Shown piece by piece: positions 1-5,284 of a stretch of 5,284 bases of DNA (position 1 is the first letter of the stretch; each line of letters opens with the position of its first letter). The DNA is from Cypionkella sp. (GTDB lineage Bacteria; Pseudomonadota; Alphaproteobacteria; Rhodobacterales; Rhodobacteraceae): NCBI GenBank assembly GCA_018063485.1, contig JAGPBG010000187.1, forward strand, positions 1-5,284, in the 5' to 3' direction. Made by a program: the position numbers and the translations under genes. Under the pieces are notes generated by a model. It was not told the origin of the DNA. It saw only the letters and a list, made by a program, of their open reading frames with translations, and did no database searches.

Positions 1-25
1 GACGTATCCTGAAGGACTATTTCGC

Positions 26-448
26 ATGAGCCTGACCATTGCCGAGACCCGCGATATCGCCACCTGCCGCCTGTTGCGACGGGTGGTGTTCATCGACGAG
101 CAAGGTGTGTCCGAGGCTGATGAGCGCGACGATCTGGACGATATTGCGATCCATCTGCTGGCCATCGAAAATGACCAGGCCCTGGGCTCTGCCCGGCTGA
201 TTGTTCAAGGAGAAACTGGTAAGATTGGCCGGGTTTGCGTGTTGCAAGCGGCGCGAGGCAGAGGCATTGGAGCCGCTCTCATCCATGCGGCGGTGGCCCG
301 CTTGCAAAAGACTCCCGGCGTCGCCAAGGCCAAACTGGGCGCGCAAACCCATGCCATTGCCTTTTATCAAGCCTTGGGCTTCACTCCAGTCGGGGAAGTC
401 TATCTCGATGCCGGAATCGACCATCAGGATATGATCCGCTCCCTTTAA
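26..448 (+). CDS. GNAT-family N-acetyltransferase (ElaA/YjcF-like)
   Basis: A 140-residue single-domain protein that matches the GNAT fold, whose members move an acetyl group from acetyl-CoA to an amine; the substrate cannot be read from sequence. The N-terminal part has the VFIDEQGVSEADERDDLDD segment (about residues 21-39), typical of ElaA/YjcF-like members. Motif A is V70-C-V-L-Q-A-A-R77-G-R-G80-I-G82, the acetyl-CoA pyrophosphate loop (R-x-x-G-x-G). Motif B is AFYQALGF (112-119), followed by the family-like ending DAGIDHQDM (128-136). No signal peptide or membrane segment is visible, so it should be cytoplasmic. ATG 26 is preferred because GAAGGA (11-16) lies nine bases upstream; the frame is open to the window edge, so an earlier start cannot be fully excluded. 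It lies 62 bases before rnr on the same strand and may share its transcript. Family call is firm; biological role is unknown. Confidence 0.88.
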   Translation: MSLTIAETRDIATCRLLRRVVFIDEQGVSEADERDDLDDIAIHLLAIENDQALGSARLIVQGETGKIGRVCVLQAARGRGIGAALIHAAVARLQKTPGVAKAKLGAQTHAIAFYQALGFTPVGEVYLDAGIDHQDMIRSL

Positions 449-510
449 GCTGCTTGGCACCTGTGAGAGCAGTCTTTCAGTAGAAGCCCCATCATGTTAC
501 GCGTTGCCCC
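449..510 (+). other. Short gap before rnr with weak hairpin
   Basis: This 62-base gap separates the acetyltransferase stop from the rnr start. AAGCTGCT (447-454) can pair with AGCAG-T-CTT (468-476) with one bulged T around a 13-base loop, and a few pyrimidines follow. This is too weak to call a terminator, and the two genes may be cotranscribed. No clear Shine-Dalgarno sequence stands directly before the rnr ATG (bases 500-510 are C/G/T-rich). No convincing promoter was seen. Confidence 0.3.
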
Positions 511-514
511 ATGA
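494..514 (+). other. Possible six-codon leader minigene overlapping the rnr start
   Basis: ATG at 494 opens a frame coding M-L-R-V-A-P and stops at TGA 512-514. That TGA overlaps the rnr ATG (511-513) in the ATGA arrangement typical of coupled translation. The only ribosome-binding candidate for ATG 494 is a weak AGAAG at 482-486. The rnr ATG has no good site of its own, so coupling is plausible, but a seven-codon frame of this kind can easily arise by chance. Confidence 0.2.
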
Positions 515-2769
515 ACCCTATTCCAACCAAAGATCAGATCCGTCAATGGATCAGCGAGAATCCCGGCCTTTCGGCCAAGCGCGATATTGCCAAGGCCTTC
601 GGGCTGAAGGGCGATCAGCGCATTGATCTCAAACGCCTGCTGGCACAGATGCAGGACGAAGGCGGGATTGAGCGTAAGGCCCGTCATTTCCGCGAGCCGG
701 GAGCCTTGCCGCCGGTTTCGGTGTTGCTGGTGCTGGCGCCCGATGCGGCGGGCGATCTGTTCGCAATTCCGTTGGAAGATGCCGGGGCCGAAGGCCCGCA
801 AGACAGCCCTCGTATTCTGGTGATGCCGCAAAAGGGCGATCCGGCCTTGGGCGAAGGCGACCGGATTCTGGCGCGGCTGGCCAAGGTTGCGGCTGAAGAT
901 CACGGCTATGAGGCGCGATTGATCCGGCGCATTGGCTCTAACCCGCTCAAACTGCTGGGGGTGTTTCGCAGCACTGCCGAGGGCGGGCGGATCGTTCCCA
1001 TCGACAAGGGCAATGACAAGGAATGGCGCATTGCCCGCGATTTCACCATGCAGGCCCGCGATGGCGAATTGGTCGAGGCCGAACAGGTTGGCCCCAAGCG
1101 TCTGGGCCTGCCGCAGGCCCGTATCACGGCGCGGCTGGGGGATCCTTCCGGGGCAAGGGCCGTCAGCCTGATTGCCATTCATCAGCACGGTATCCCCGAC
1201 CAATTCCCCGATGCCGTGATTTCCGAAGCCGACAGCGCCGAGCCAGCGCCCTTGGGCACGCGCGAAGACCTGCGCGACATACCCTTGATCACCATCGACC
1301 CGATTGACGCCCGCGACCGGGATGACGCCTGCTATGCCGAGGCCGATACCGATTCCCACAACATCGGTGGCCATATCATCTGGGTGGCGATTGCCGATGT
1401 GGCGCATTACGTCCGCCCCGGATCGGCGCTGGACCGTGAGGCGAGAAAACGCGGAAACTCCACCTATTTCCCCGACCGTGTGGTGCCGATGCTGCCCGAT
1501 ATCCTGTCGGGGGATCTGTGTTCGCTGCATCAGCATGTGGACCGCGCCTGTATGGCCGTGCGTATCAGGCTGGATGCCCATGGCAACAAGATCAGCCACC
1601 GGTTTGCGCGCGGGCTGATGCGGTCGCAAGGCTCATTGCATTACGCCCAGGTGCAGGACGCGTTTGACGGCAATCCCGATGCGCAAACCGCGCCGCTGCT
1701 CGACCGTGTGATCAAGCCGCTTTACGCCGCCTATGCCGCACTGAAACAGGCAAAGGCTGCGCGGCAACCGCTGGATCTTGATTTGCCCGAGCGCAAGATC
1801 GTGCTGGACGATGATGGGCGCGTGACTTCGGTGGCATTTCGGGATCGGTTCGATGCGCACAGGCTGATCGAGGAATATATGATCCTCGCCAATGTAGCCG
1901 CAGCCGAGGAATTGGTGCGGCTCAAGCGCCCCTTGCTGTTTCGGGTGCATGAAGAACCCAGCCCGCAAAAGCTGGAGTCGCTGCGCGAAGTGGCCGAGGC
2001 GTCTGGTTTTACGCTGGCCAAGGGGCAGGTATTGCGTACTGCGCATCTGAACAAACTTCTGGCCCAGTCGCAGGGCACCGATTTTGACGAGCTGATCAAC
2101 ATTTCTACCCTGCGTTCAATGACGCAGGCCTATTACAATCCGCAAAACTTCGGGCATTTCGGGCTGGCTTTACGCAATTACGCGCATTTCACCTCGCCGA
2201 TCCGGCGCTATTCCGATTTGATCGTGCATCGCGCGCTTATTTCCGGCCATGCTTGGGGCGATGACGGGCTGTCGGTTTGGGACATCGAGAACCTCGATGA
2301 AACCGCCAAGCAGGTTTCCGATACCGAACGCCGCTCGATGATGGCCGAGCGCGACACCAACGACCGCTATCTGGCGGCTTTCCTGTCGGATCGGGTGGGC
2401 GATGAATTCACCGGCAGGATTTCAGGCGTGCAACGCTTTGGCCTGTTCGTCAGGTTGGATGAAACCGGGGCAGATGGGTTGATCCCGATCCGCAGTGTTG
2501 GGCGTGAGTATTTCCATTTTGACGCAGATGCACAGCGTTTGATTGGCTCGGACTCGGGGACCAGCATCGGTATCGGTCAGCGCGTTACCGTGCGTCTGGC
2601 CGAAGCAACGCCCGTAACTGGCGGCATCACGCTTGATCTGTTGCAGATCGAGGGCGCGTCGATGCCCGCAGGTGGACGGGGCGGCAAAAAGGGCAGTGCG
2701 GGTGGCCGCAAACGCGCGGCGGCGGCTGTGAAAGAAGCCAAGCGCAAAGTGATCCGCAAACGGCGATGA
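511..2769 (+). CDS. rnr: Ribonuclease R (RNB-family 3'-5' exoribonuclease)
   Basis: A 752-residue cytoplasmic enzyme that degrades RNA processively from the 3' end, including structured RNA, releasing nucleoside monophosphates. Order of parts: an N-terminal helix-turn-helix-like region (about 1-60), cold-shock-type OB domains (about 65-220), the RNB catalytic domain (about 250-580), an S1 RNA-binding domain (about 630-712) and a Lys/Arg-rich tail (722-752). The metal-binding aspartates are visible in TIDPIDARDRDDACY as D263, D269, D271 and D272, equivalent to D272, D278, D280 and D281 of E. coli RNase R. The hallmark HFTSPIRRYSDLIVHR (559-574) carries the active-site arginine R565. All key residues are present. 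ATG 511 is the first possible start after an in-frame TAG at 481, and the resulting N-terminus fits the family. A basic tail and full S1 domain favour RNase R over RNase II. The 3' end overlaps the next gene by four bases. Confidence 0.97.
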   Translation: MNPIPTKDQIRQWISENPGLSAKRDIAKAFGLKGDQRIDLKRLLAQMQDEGGIERKARHFREPGALPPVSVLLVLAPDAAGDLFAIPLEDAGAEGPQDSPRILVMPQKGDPALGEGDRILARLAKVAAEDHGYEARLIRRIGSNPLKLLGVFRSTAEGGRIVPIDKGNDKEWRIARDFTMQARDGELVEAEQVGPKRLGLPQARITARLGDPSGARAVSLIAIHQHGIPDQFPDAVISEADSAEPAPLGTREDLRDIPLITIDPIDARDRDDACYAEADTDSHNIGGHIIWVAIADVAHYVRPGSALDREARKRGNSTYFPDRVVPMLPDILSGDLCSLHQHVDRACMAVRIRLDAHGNKISHRFARGLMRSQGSLHYAQVQDAFDGNPDAQTAPLLDRVIKPLYAAYAALKQAKAARQPLDLDLPERKIVLDDDGRVTSVAFRDRFDAHRLIEEYMILANVAAAEELVRLKRPLLFRVHEEPSPQKLESLREVAEASGFTLAKGQVLRTAHLNKLLAQSQGTDFDELINISTLRSMTQAYYNPQNFGHFGLALRNYAHFTSPIRRYSDLIVHRALISGHAWGDDGLSVWDIENLDETAKQVSDTERRSMMAERDTNDRYLAAFLSDRVGDEFTGRISGVQRFGLFVRLDETGADGLIPIRSVGREYFHFDADAQRLIGSDSGTSIGIGQRVTVRLAEATPVTGGITLDLLQIEGASMPAGGRGGKKGSAGGRKRAAAAVKEAKRKVIRKRR

Positions 2770-4007
2770 ACATGCGGGTTTTGATCGCAATCGTGGCGGC
2801 TTTGGCGTTTGTGCCTGCGATGGCTTTTGCCGACCCGCCCAGTGCCCGCAGCAATGAGGATTTGATCTTGGGCGAACCTACGGGCAATCAAGCGGGCCTT
2901 GCGGCATGGATCATCGGTTTCAGGGGGAGGGCCATTGCTGCGGGCGTTTCGGCCGCCACCTTCGATGCGGCCATGCAGGGCCTGACCTACCTGCCCGACG
3001 TGGTGCGCAAAGACCGCCATCAGAACGAATTCACCAAGACCATCTGGGACTATCTTGGCTCGGCGGTTTCTGCGGCCCGGATCGCCTCGGGGCAAGCGGC
3101 ACTTGCAAAGCACCGTGAGGTGCTGGACCGGATCGAGGCCACCTATGGCGTCGACAAACAGGCAGTTCTGGCAATCTGGGGTCTGGAAAGCGCCTATGGC
3201 GCGGTGCGCGGCGAGATCAACACCATCGAGGCGCTGGCAACGCTTGCCTATGACGGCAGGCGCGGGGCGTTCTTTGAGGGCCAGTTGCTGGCGGCGCTGC
3301 AAATCCTGCAAGCCGGCGACGTTACCCCGACCAATATGCGCGGATCATGGGCCGGTGCGATGGGGCATACGCAATTCATGCCCACCTCGTTCCTGTCGAG
3401 CGCAGTGGATTTCAACGGCGACGGTCGCCGCGATATCTGGTCGGATGATCCGGTTGATGCGCTGGCCTCAACCGCCGCTTACCTTGCAAGAAACGGTTGG
3501 CAGAAAGGCGCGCCCTGGGGTGTCGAAGTGACCCTGCCGCCGGAATTCGATTATACTTTGACCACCGATAAAACCAGGAAATCGGCCGCAGAATGGCAGG
3601 CACTGGGCGTCAAGACCGCTTCCGGGGCAAATTTGCCCGATCATGGCCCCGGTTCGATCCTGTTGCCCGGTGGCGTGCGCGGCGTCGCCTTTCTGATCTT
3701 TCACAATTTTCAAGTGATCGAAACCTATAACTCGGCGGATGCCTATGTCATCGCCGTGGGTCATCTGGGCGACCGGATCATGGGAGCGCCCGACTTTACA
3801 GCAACATGGCCGCTCGATCTGCGTGCGCTTTCCTTCGAGGAACGGATCGAATTGCAACAACGCCTGACCGCCGCAGGCTTTGATACGCTGGGGATCGATG
3901 CCAAAATGGGGCCGCGCACGATTGCCGCGATCATGGGCTTTCAACGCGCGGCGGGCCTGACGCCAGATGGATTTCCCAGCCCGGAACTGCTTGCCGCCTT
4001 GCGCTGA
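2766..4007 (+). CDS. Secreted lytic murein transglycosylase, MltB family (GH103) with peptidoglycan-binding domain
   Basis: A 413-residue exported enzyme expected to cleave the MurNAc-GlcNAc glycosidic bond of peptidoglycan, leaving 1,6-anhydro-MurNAc ends. A Sec signal peptide spans residues 1-22, with likely cleavage after AFA22; there is no lipobox cysteine, so it is probably soluble in the periplasm, unlike E. coli MltB, which is a lipoprotein. The MltB-type catalytic domain covers about 40-340: IWGLESAYG places the catalytic glutamate at E141, and GAMGHTQFMPTSF (197-209) is the substrate-groove signature. DFNGDGRRDIW (215-225) has EF-hand-like spacing, as in the calcium site of Slt35. 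A peptidoglycan-binding type 1 domain fills about 353-412, with LQQRLTAAGF and GPRTIAAIMGFQ. ATG 2766 overlaps the rnr TGA (ATGA); an alternative ATG at 2772 would shorten it by only two residues and keep the signal peptide. Translation is probably coupled to rnr. Confidence 0.94.
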   Translation: MNMRVLIAIVAALAFVPAMAFADPPSARSNEDLILGEPTGNQAGLAAWIIGFRGRAIAAGVSAATFDAAMQGLTYLPDVVRKDRHQNEFTKTIWDYLGSAVSAARIASGQAALAKHREVLDRIEATYGVDKQAVLAIWGLESAYGAVRGEINTIEALATLAYDGRRGAFFEGQLLAALQILQAGDVTPTNMRGSWAGAMGHTQFMPTSFLSSAVDFNGDGRRDIWSDDPVDALASTAAYLARNGWQKGAPWGVEVTLPPEFDYTLTTDKTRKSAAEWQALGVKTASGANLPDHGPGSILLPGGVRGVAFLIFHNFQVIETYNSADAYVIAVGHLGDRIMGAPDFTATWPLDLRALSFEERIELQQRLTAAGFDTLGIDAKMGPRTIAAIMGFQRAAGLTPDGFPSPELLAALR

Positions 4008-4106
4008 CGAATGCGGGCCGAGACGTCGCCAGGGTATTTCTGCTTCAGGATGGCTTGCAGCGGTTTCGTCCTTCCCTCGTTCAAGGCAAATCCAGCGGAA
4101 AAGCTC

Positions 4107-4222
4107 TAGAGCGCGTTGCGTCAAATTGAATTCACCTTGCAACCCGAACGCGTTTGCAAGCGCAATCGCTGCCTCGGGTTGAAAGGTGAATACATGTATC
4201 TGATTGAACGCAACGCGCTCTA
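4107..4222. repeat. Palindromic MITE-like element with terminal inverted repeats
   Basis: The ends are perfect 15-base inverted repeats: TAGAGCGCGTTGCGT (4107-4121) and ACGCAACGCGCTCTA (4208-4222). Inside lies a second inverted repeat of 18 bases with one mismatch, ATTCACCTTGCAACCCGA (4130-4147) against its complement at 4174-4191. The two pairs nest, so one strand can fold into a single long hairpin with an asymmetric internal loop (8 bases left, 16 right) and a 26-base tip (4148-4173). TA at each end fits a TA target duplication around a 112-base core (4109-4220), as made by IS630/Tc1-mariner-type transposases, but TA is also self-complementary, so the duplication is not proven. It has no coding capacity. 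It could be a non-autonomous mobile element, a REP-like intergenic repeat or a structured terminator. Copy number in the genome cannot be seen here. Confidence 0.75.
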
Positions 4223-4404
4223 ACCATCAGGGATGCGGTTTTCAGGGATCCCTTCACGGTCCGGCCCAGCCCCAATTGCGTCTGCCCTGCGGCGCCCGTG
4301 TGGCCGCTGCTCGCATAACAATCGCGTGATCATATCCGGCTGTGTCAGAAATTGTATAGGGCCGGAGGGAATTGCCTGCCTATATTCGGCTCATAGTGCC
4401 ATAC

Positions 4405-4410
4405 AGGAGA
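4405..4410 (+). promoter_or_regulatory. Ribosome binding site of the cytochrome gene
   Basis: AGGAGA stands six bases before ATG 4417, a near-ideal spacing. It fixes that start, whose product begins with a well-formed signal peptide. Confidence 0.85.
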
Positions 4411-4416
4411 TAGAAA

Positions 4417-4857
4417 ATGAAATTTACCACCAAAGCCCTTGCCCTGGGTTTCGCCCTTGTTGCGGGCATCGCCTTTGCCGAGACCGAAGCGACCGATCCC
4501 AATGTGATTGCGCGTCAGGACCTGATGAAAACCTTTGGTGGTGCCGCAAAGGCCTTGGGCGAAATGGCCAGCGGCAAGACAGCCTATGACGCCGCCGCCG
4601 CCGCGGCAGCCAAACAGGTGTTGGTTGCGGGGTCGGCGCAAATTGCGGCGAAATTCGAAACCAATTCGGCTGATCCGGCAACAGAAGCCAAGCCAGAGGT
4701 CTGGACCGGCTGGGATGATTTCATCGTCAAAGCAAAAGGATTGGAAACCGCCGCAGCGGCATTGGACGTCAGCAGCATTGAGACAATTGGCGCGGGCATG
4801 GGAGGCGTCGGTGGTGCCTGCAAGGCCTGCCACACCACTTACCGGATCAAGAAATAA
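4417..4857 (+). CDS. Class II c-type cytochrome (cytochrome c'/c-556 family), periplasmic
   Basis: A 146-residue exported haem protein. The Sec signal peptide is residues 1-21, with likely cleavage after AFA21, leaving about 125 residues, normal for the four-helix-bundle cytochromes c' and c-556. The haem-binding CKACH (C135, C138, H139) lies close to the C-terminus, the hallmark of class II; H139 would be the axial ligand. Near the mature N-terminus, RQDLMK (33-38) puts M37 at the position where low-spin c-556 proteins carry the sixth ligand, so a six-coordinate c-556-like haem is more likely than a true five-coordinate cytochrome c'. WTGWDDF (96-102) is typical of the third helix region. 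Family roles include periplasmic electron transfer and binding of NO or CO; which applies here is not shown. A run of seven alanines (59-65) sits in a predicted helix. The gene has its own ribosome site and a terminator-like hairpin after it, so it is probably monocistronic. Confidence 0.92.
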   Translation: MKFTTKALALGFALVAGIAFAETEATDPNVIARQDLMKTFGGAAKALGEMASGKTAYDAAAAAAAKQVLVAGSAQIAAKFETNSADPATEAKPEVWTGWDDFIVKAKGLETAAAALDVSSIETIGAGMGGVGGACKACHTTYRIKK

Positions 4858-4900
4858 CCAGACCAGCCCCCCCCGCCCGTCTGGTGCGGGGGGATTAATT
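4857..4900. terminator. Convergent, probably bidirectional terminator with alternative stems
   Basis: Two overlapping stems can form between the convergent genes. CCCCCCGC (4869-4876) pairs with GCGGGGGG (4886-4893) around a nine-base loop and is followed on the plus strand by ATTAATT (4894-4900). ACCAGAC (4857-4863) pairs with GTCTGGT (4879-4885); read on the minus strand, this stem is followed by TATTTCTT. Each would serve one transcription direction. Neither has a pure T-run, so termination strength is uncertain. Confidence 0.65.
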
Positions 4901-5188
4901 CTAGCCGCAACTGACGGCTGTGATCGTCCCGCTCTTGTCGATGCTGATATTAAGTCGGCTGGCCGAATAATCTTCCGTCACCGCCATTCCGGGCCGCAAG
5001 AACCGCGTCACGGTTCCAAAGCGCATGGTTTGCAACACCGAAGCCGGCCGCCCGACCAGAGTCTGCAGACTCGTTGCCCCACAGCTATCTGCATCAGGCG
5101 GCACAGGAAGCGGTGCGGGTTCAATACATCCGCTTAACAGCAGAAGAATGGACAAGATCCCAAGACCGTTGCACGTTCCTTTTTGCAT
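4901..5188 (-). CDS. Small lipoprotein of the peptidase inhibitor I78 family
   Basis: A 95-residue probable lipoprotein. A short signal peptide ends in the lipobox L18-S-G-C21, so C21 should be lipidated and the protein anchored in the envelope. A proline-rich linker (24-31, PAPLPVPP) leads to an I78-type domain: C36-G-A-T-S-L-Q-T-L-V-G-R-P (36-48), RFLRPGMAVTEDY (62-74), then RLNISIDKSGTITAVSCG (78-95). The C36 and C94 pair is placed as in the family, where a disulfide is expected. Founding members of I78 inhibit serine proteases; in bacterial lipoproteins of this type the target is usually unknown, so inhibition of an envelope protease is an inference. AGGAGA (minus strand, plus-strand bases 5194-5199) lies about five bases before the ATG. 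It follows another gene end by 12 bases, so both are probably in one minus-strand operon whose promoter is outside the window. Confidence 0.85.
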   Translation of the reverse strand: MQKGTCNGLGILSILLLLSGCIEPAPLPVPPDADSCGATSLQTLVGRPASVLQTMRFGTVTRFLRPGMAVTEDYSASRLNISIDKSGTITAVSCG

Positions 5189-5200
5189 GTATTTCTCCTG

Positions 5201-5284
5201 TTATCCGCAGAACAACGGCAAGATCTGGCCATCATTGTCAACCATGACATTGATCTGCCCACCGTACCACATCTGCCACCAAGC
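5201..5284 (-). CDS. 3' end of an upstream gene, C-terminus resembling an I78-like domain (partial)
   Basis: On the minus strand an open frame enters from the window edge and ends at TAA (plus-strand bases 5203-5201), giving 27 residues: AWWQMWYGG, then QINVMVDNDGQILPLFCG. The last 18 residues align without gaps to the last 18 of the neighbouring lipoprotein (RLNISIDKSGTITAVSCG), sharing N, I/V alternation, D, G, I and the terminal CG. This suggests a second I78-like protein in tandem. The tryptophan-rich WWQMWYGG segment does not match the neighbour (VTEDYSAS) and may mean a diverged member. The start and most of the gene are outside the window, so the function call rests on a short tail only. 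Confidence 0.6.
   Translation of the reverse strand, partial: AWWQMWYGGQINVMVDNDGQILPLFCG

Larger units (their letters stand above)
4008..4416. other. Non-coding intergenic region between transglycosylase and cytochrome genes
   Basis: About 409 bases without a credible gene. Bases 4008-4106 show no stable hairpin followed by a T-run. Bases 4107-4222 are the palindromic element listed separately; its long hairpin could also end transcription from the rnr unit. Bases 4223-4404 contain a repeated TCAGGGAT (4227-4234 and 4242-4249), the second copy being part of the palindrome AGGGATCCCT (4244-4253). The cytochrome promoter should lie here: TTGTAT (4352-4357) and TATATT (4381-4386) look promoter-like but are 23 bases apart, and TTGCCT (4372-4377) with CATAGT (4392-4397) are only 14 apart, so neither pair is convincing. 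Confidence 0.6.

Noticed and set aside
1..12. Possible end of an upstream gene (codons D-V-S then TGA at 10-12)
   Set aside because: Three codons are too few to support a gene; the TGA may be chance.
447..476. Hairpin after the acetyltransferase gene as a terminator
   Set aside because: The stem is only eight pairs with a bulge, the loop is 13 bases and there is no real T-run; it is mentioned only as a weak structure.
445..1629. Long open frame (394 codons) antisense to the 5' half of rnr
   Set aside because: It lies wholly opposite a well-supported catalytic gene, has low-complexity His/Gln/Arg/Gly-rich composition and shows no recognisable domain; long antisense frames are expected from codon bias in G+C-rich genes.
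2577..3311. Open frame (244 codons) antisense to the rnr/transglycosylase junction
   Set aside because: It opposes conserved S1, signal peptide and catalytic-domain sequence, has no recognisable motif and no ribosome site I could support.
3468..4142. Open frame (224 codons) antisense to the 3' part of the transglycosylase and into the palindromic element
   Set aside because: It opposes the peptidoglycan-binding domain, begins inside the repeat, and its composition looks like a mirror of the plus-strand gene.
4227..4253. Repeated TCAGGGAT and the palindrome AGGGATCCCT
   Set aside because: Two eight-base copies 15 bases apart and a ten-base palindrome are within what chance produces, with no known regulator site matched.
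4352..4397. Promoter-like hexamers before the cytochrome gene
   Set aside because: The recognisable pairs have spacings of 23 and 14 bases, outside the usual 16-18, so no promoter is claimed.
4233..4589. Plus-strand open frame across the intergenic region into the cytochrome gene
   Set aside because: It runs out of frame over the cytochrome signal peptide, and its product has no recognisable domain; the cytochrome has the better ribosome site and a clear haem motif.
4535..5137. Plus-strand open frame (200 codons) spanning the cytochrome 3' end, the terminator and the lipoprotein gene
   Set aside because: It crosses a terminator-like region and overlaps two better-supported genes; its Arg/Pro/Gln-rich product is typical of an out-of-frame reading.

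Overview
The window looks like a chromosomal segment of an alphaproteobacterium, most likely of the Rhodobacterales/Roseobacter group. This is inferred from the G+C-rich coding style, the N-terminal pattern of the RNase R (MNPIPTKDQIRQWI...KRDIAKAFG), the MltB-type transglycosylase carrying a C-terminal peptidoglycan-binding domain, and the small I78-type lipoprotein. It reads mostly as core genome; I see no transposase, phage gene, CRISPR array, tRNA or rRNA.

Layout. Bases 26-4007 hold three plus-strand genes that look like one transcription unit: a GNAT acetyltransferase (26-448), ribonuclease R (rnr, 511-2769) and a secreted MltB-family lytic murein transglycosylase (2766-4007). The last two overlap by four bases (ATGA), so the transglycosylase is probably translated by coupling to rnr. 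The rnr start is itself overlapped, also in an ATGA, by the stop of a possible six-codon minigene.

Bases 4008-4416 are non-coding and separate this unit from the next gene. They contain a compact palindromic element (4107-4222) with perfect 15-base terminal inverted repeats, TA at both ends and a second, nearly perfect inner inverted repeat. It resembles a small non-autonomous (MITE-like) or intergenic palindromic repeat.

Bases 4417-4857 encode a periplasmic class II c-type cytochrome (c'/c-556 type, CKACH near the C-terminus). It converges on a minus-strand pair: a small lipoprotein of the peptidase inhibitor I78 family (4901-5188), preceded 12 bases upstream by the 3' end of another gene (5201-5284) whose last residues resemble the I78 C-terminus, so the two may be tandem paralogues. 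The 43-base convergent gap holds GC-rich hairpins that can fold in two mutually exclusive ways, one suited to each direction of transcription.

Functionally the genes are mixed: RNA turnover, cell-wall remodelling, periplasmic electron transfer or gas/redox binding, and envelope protease control. I found no convincing evidence of an undescribed multi-gene system. The most worthwhile items are the palindromic element, the tandem I78-like pair at the edge and the overlapping starts around rnr.
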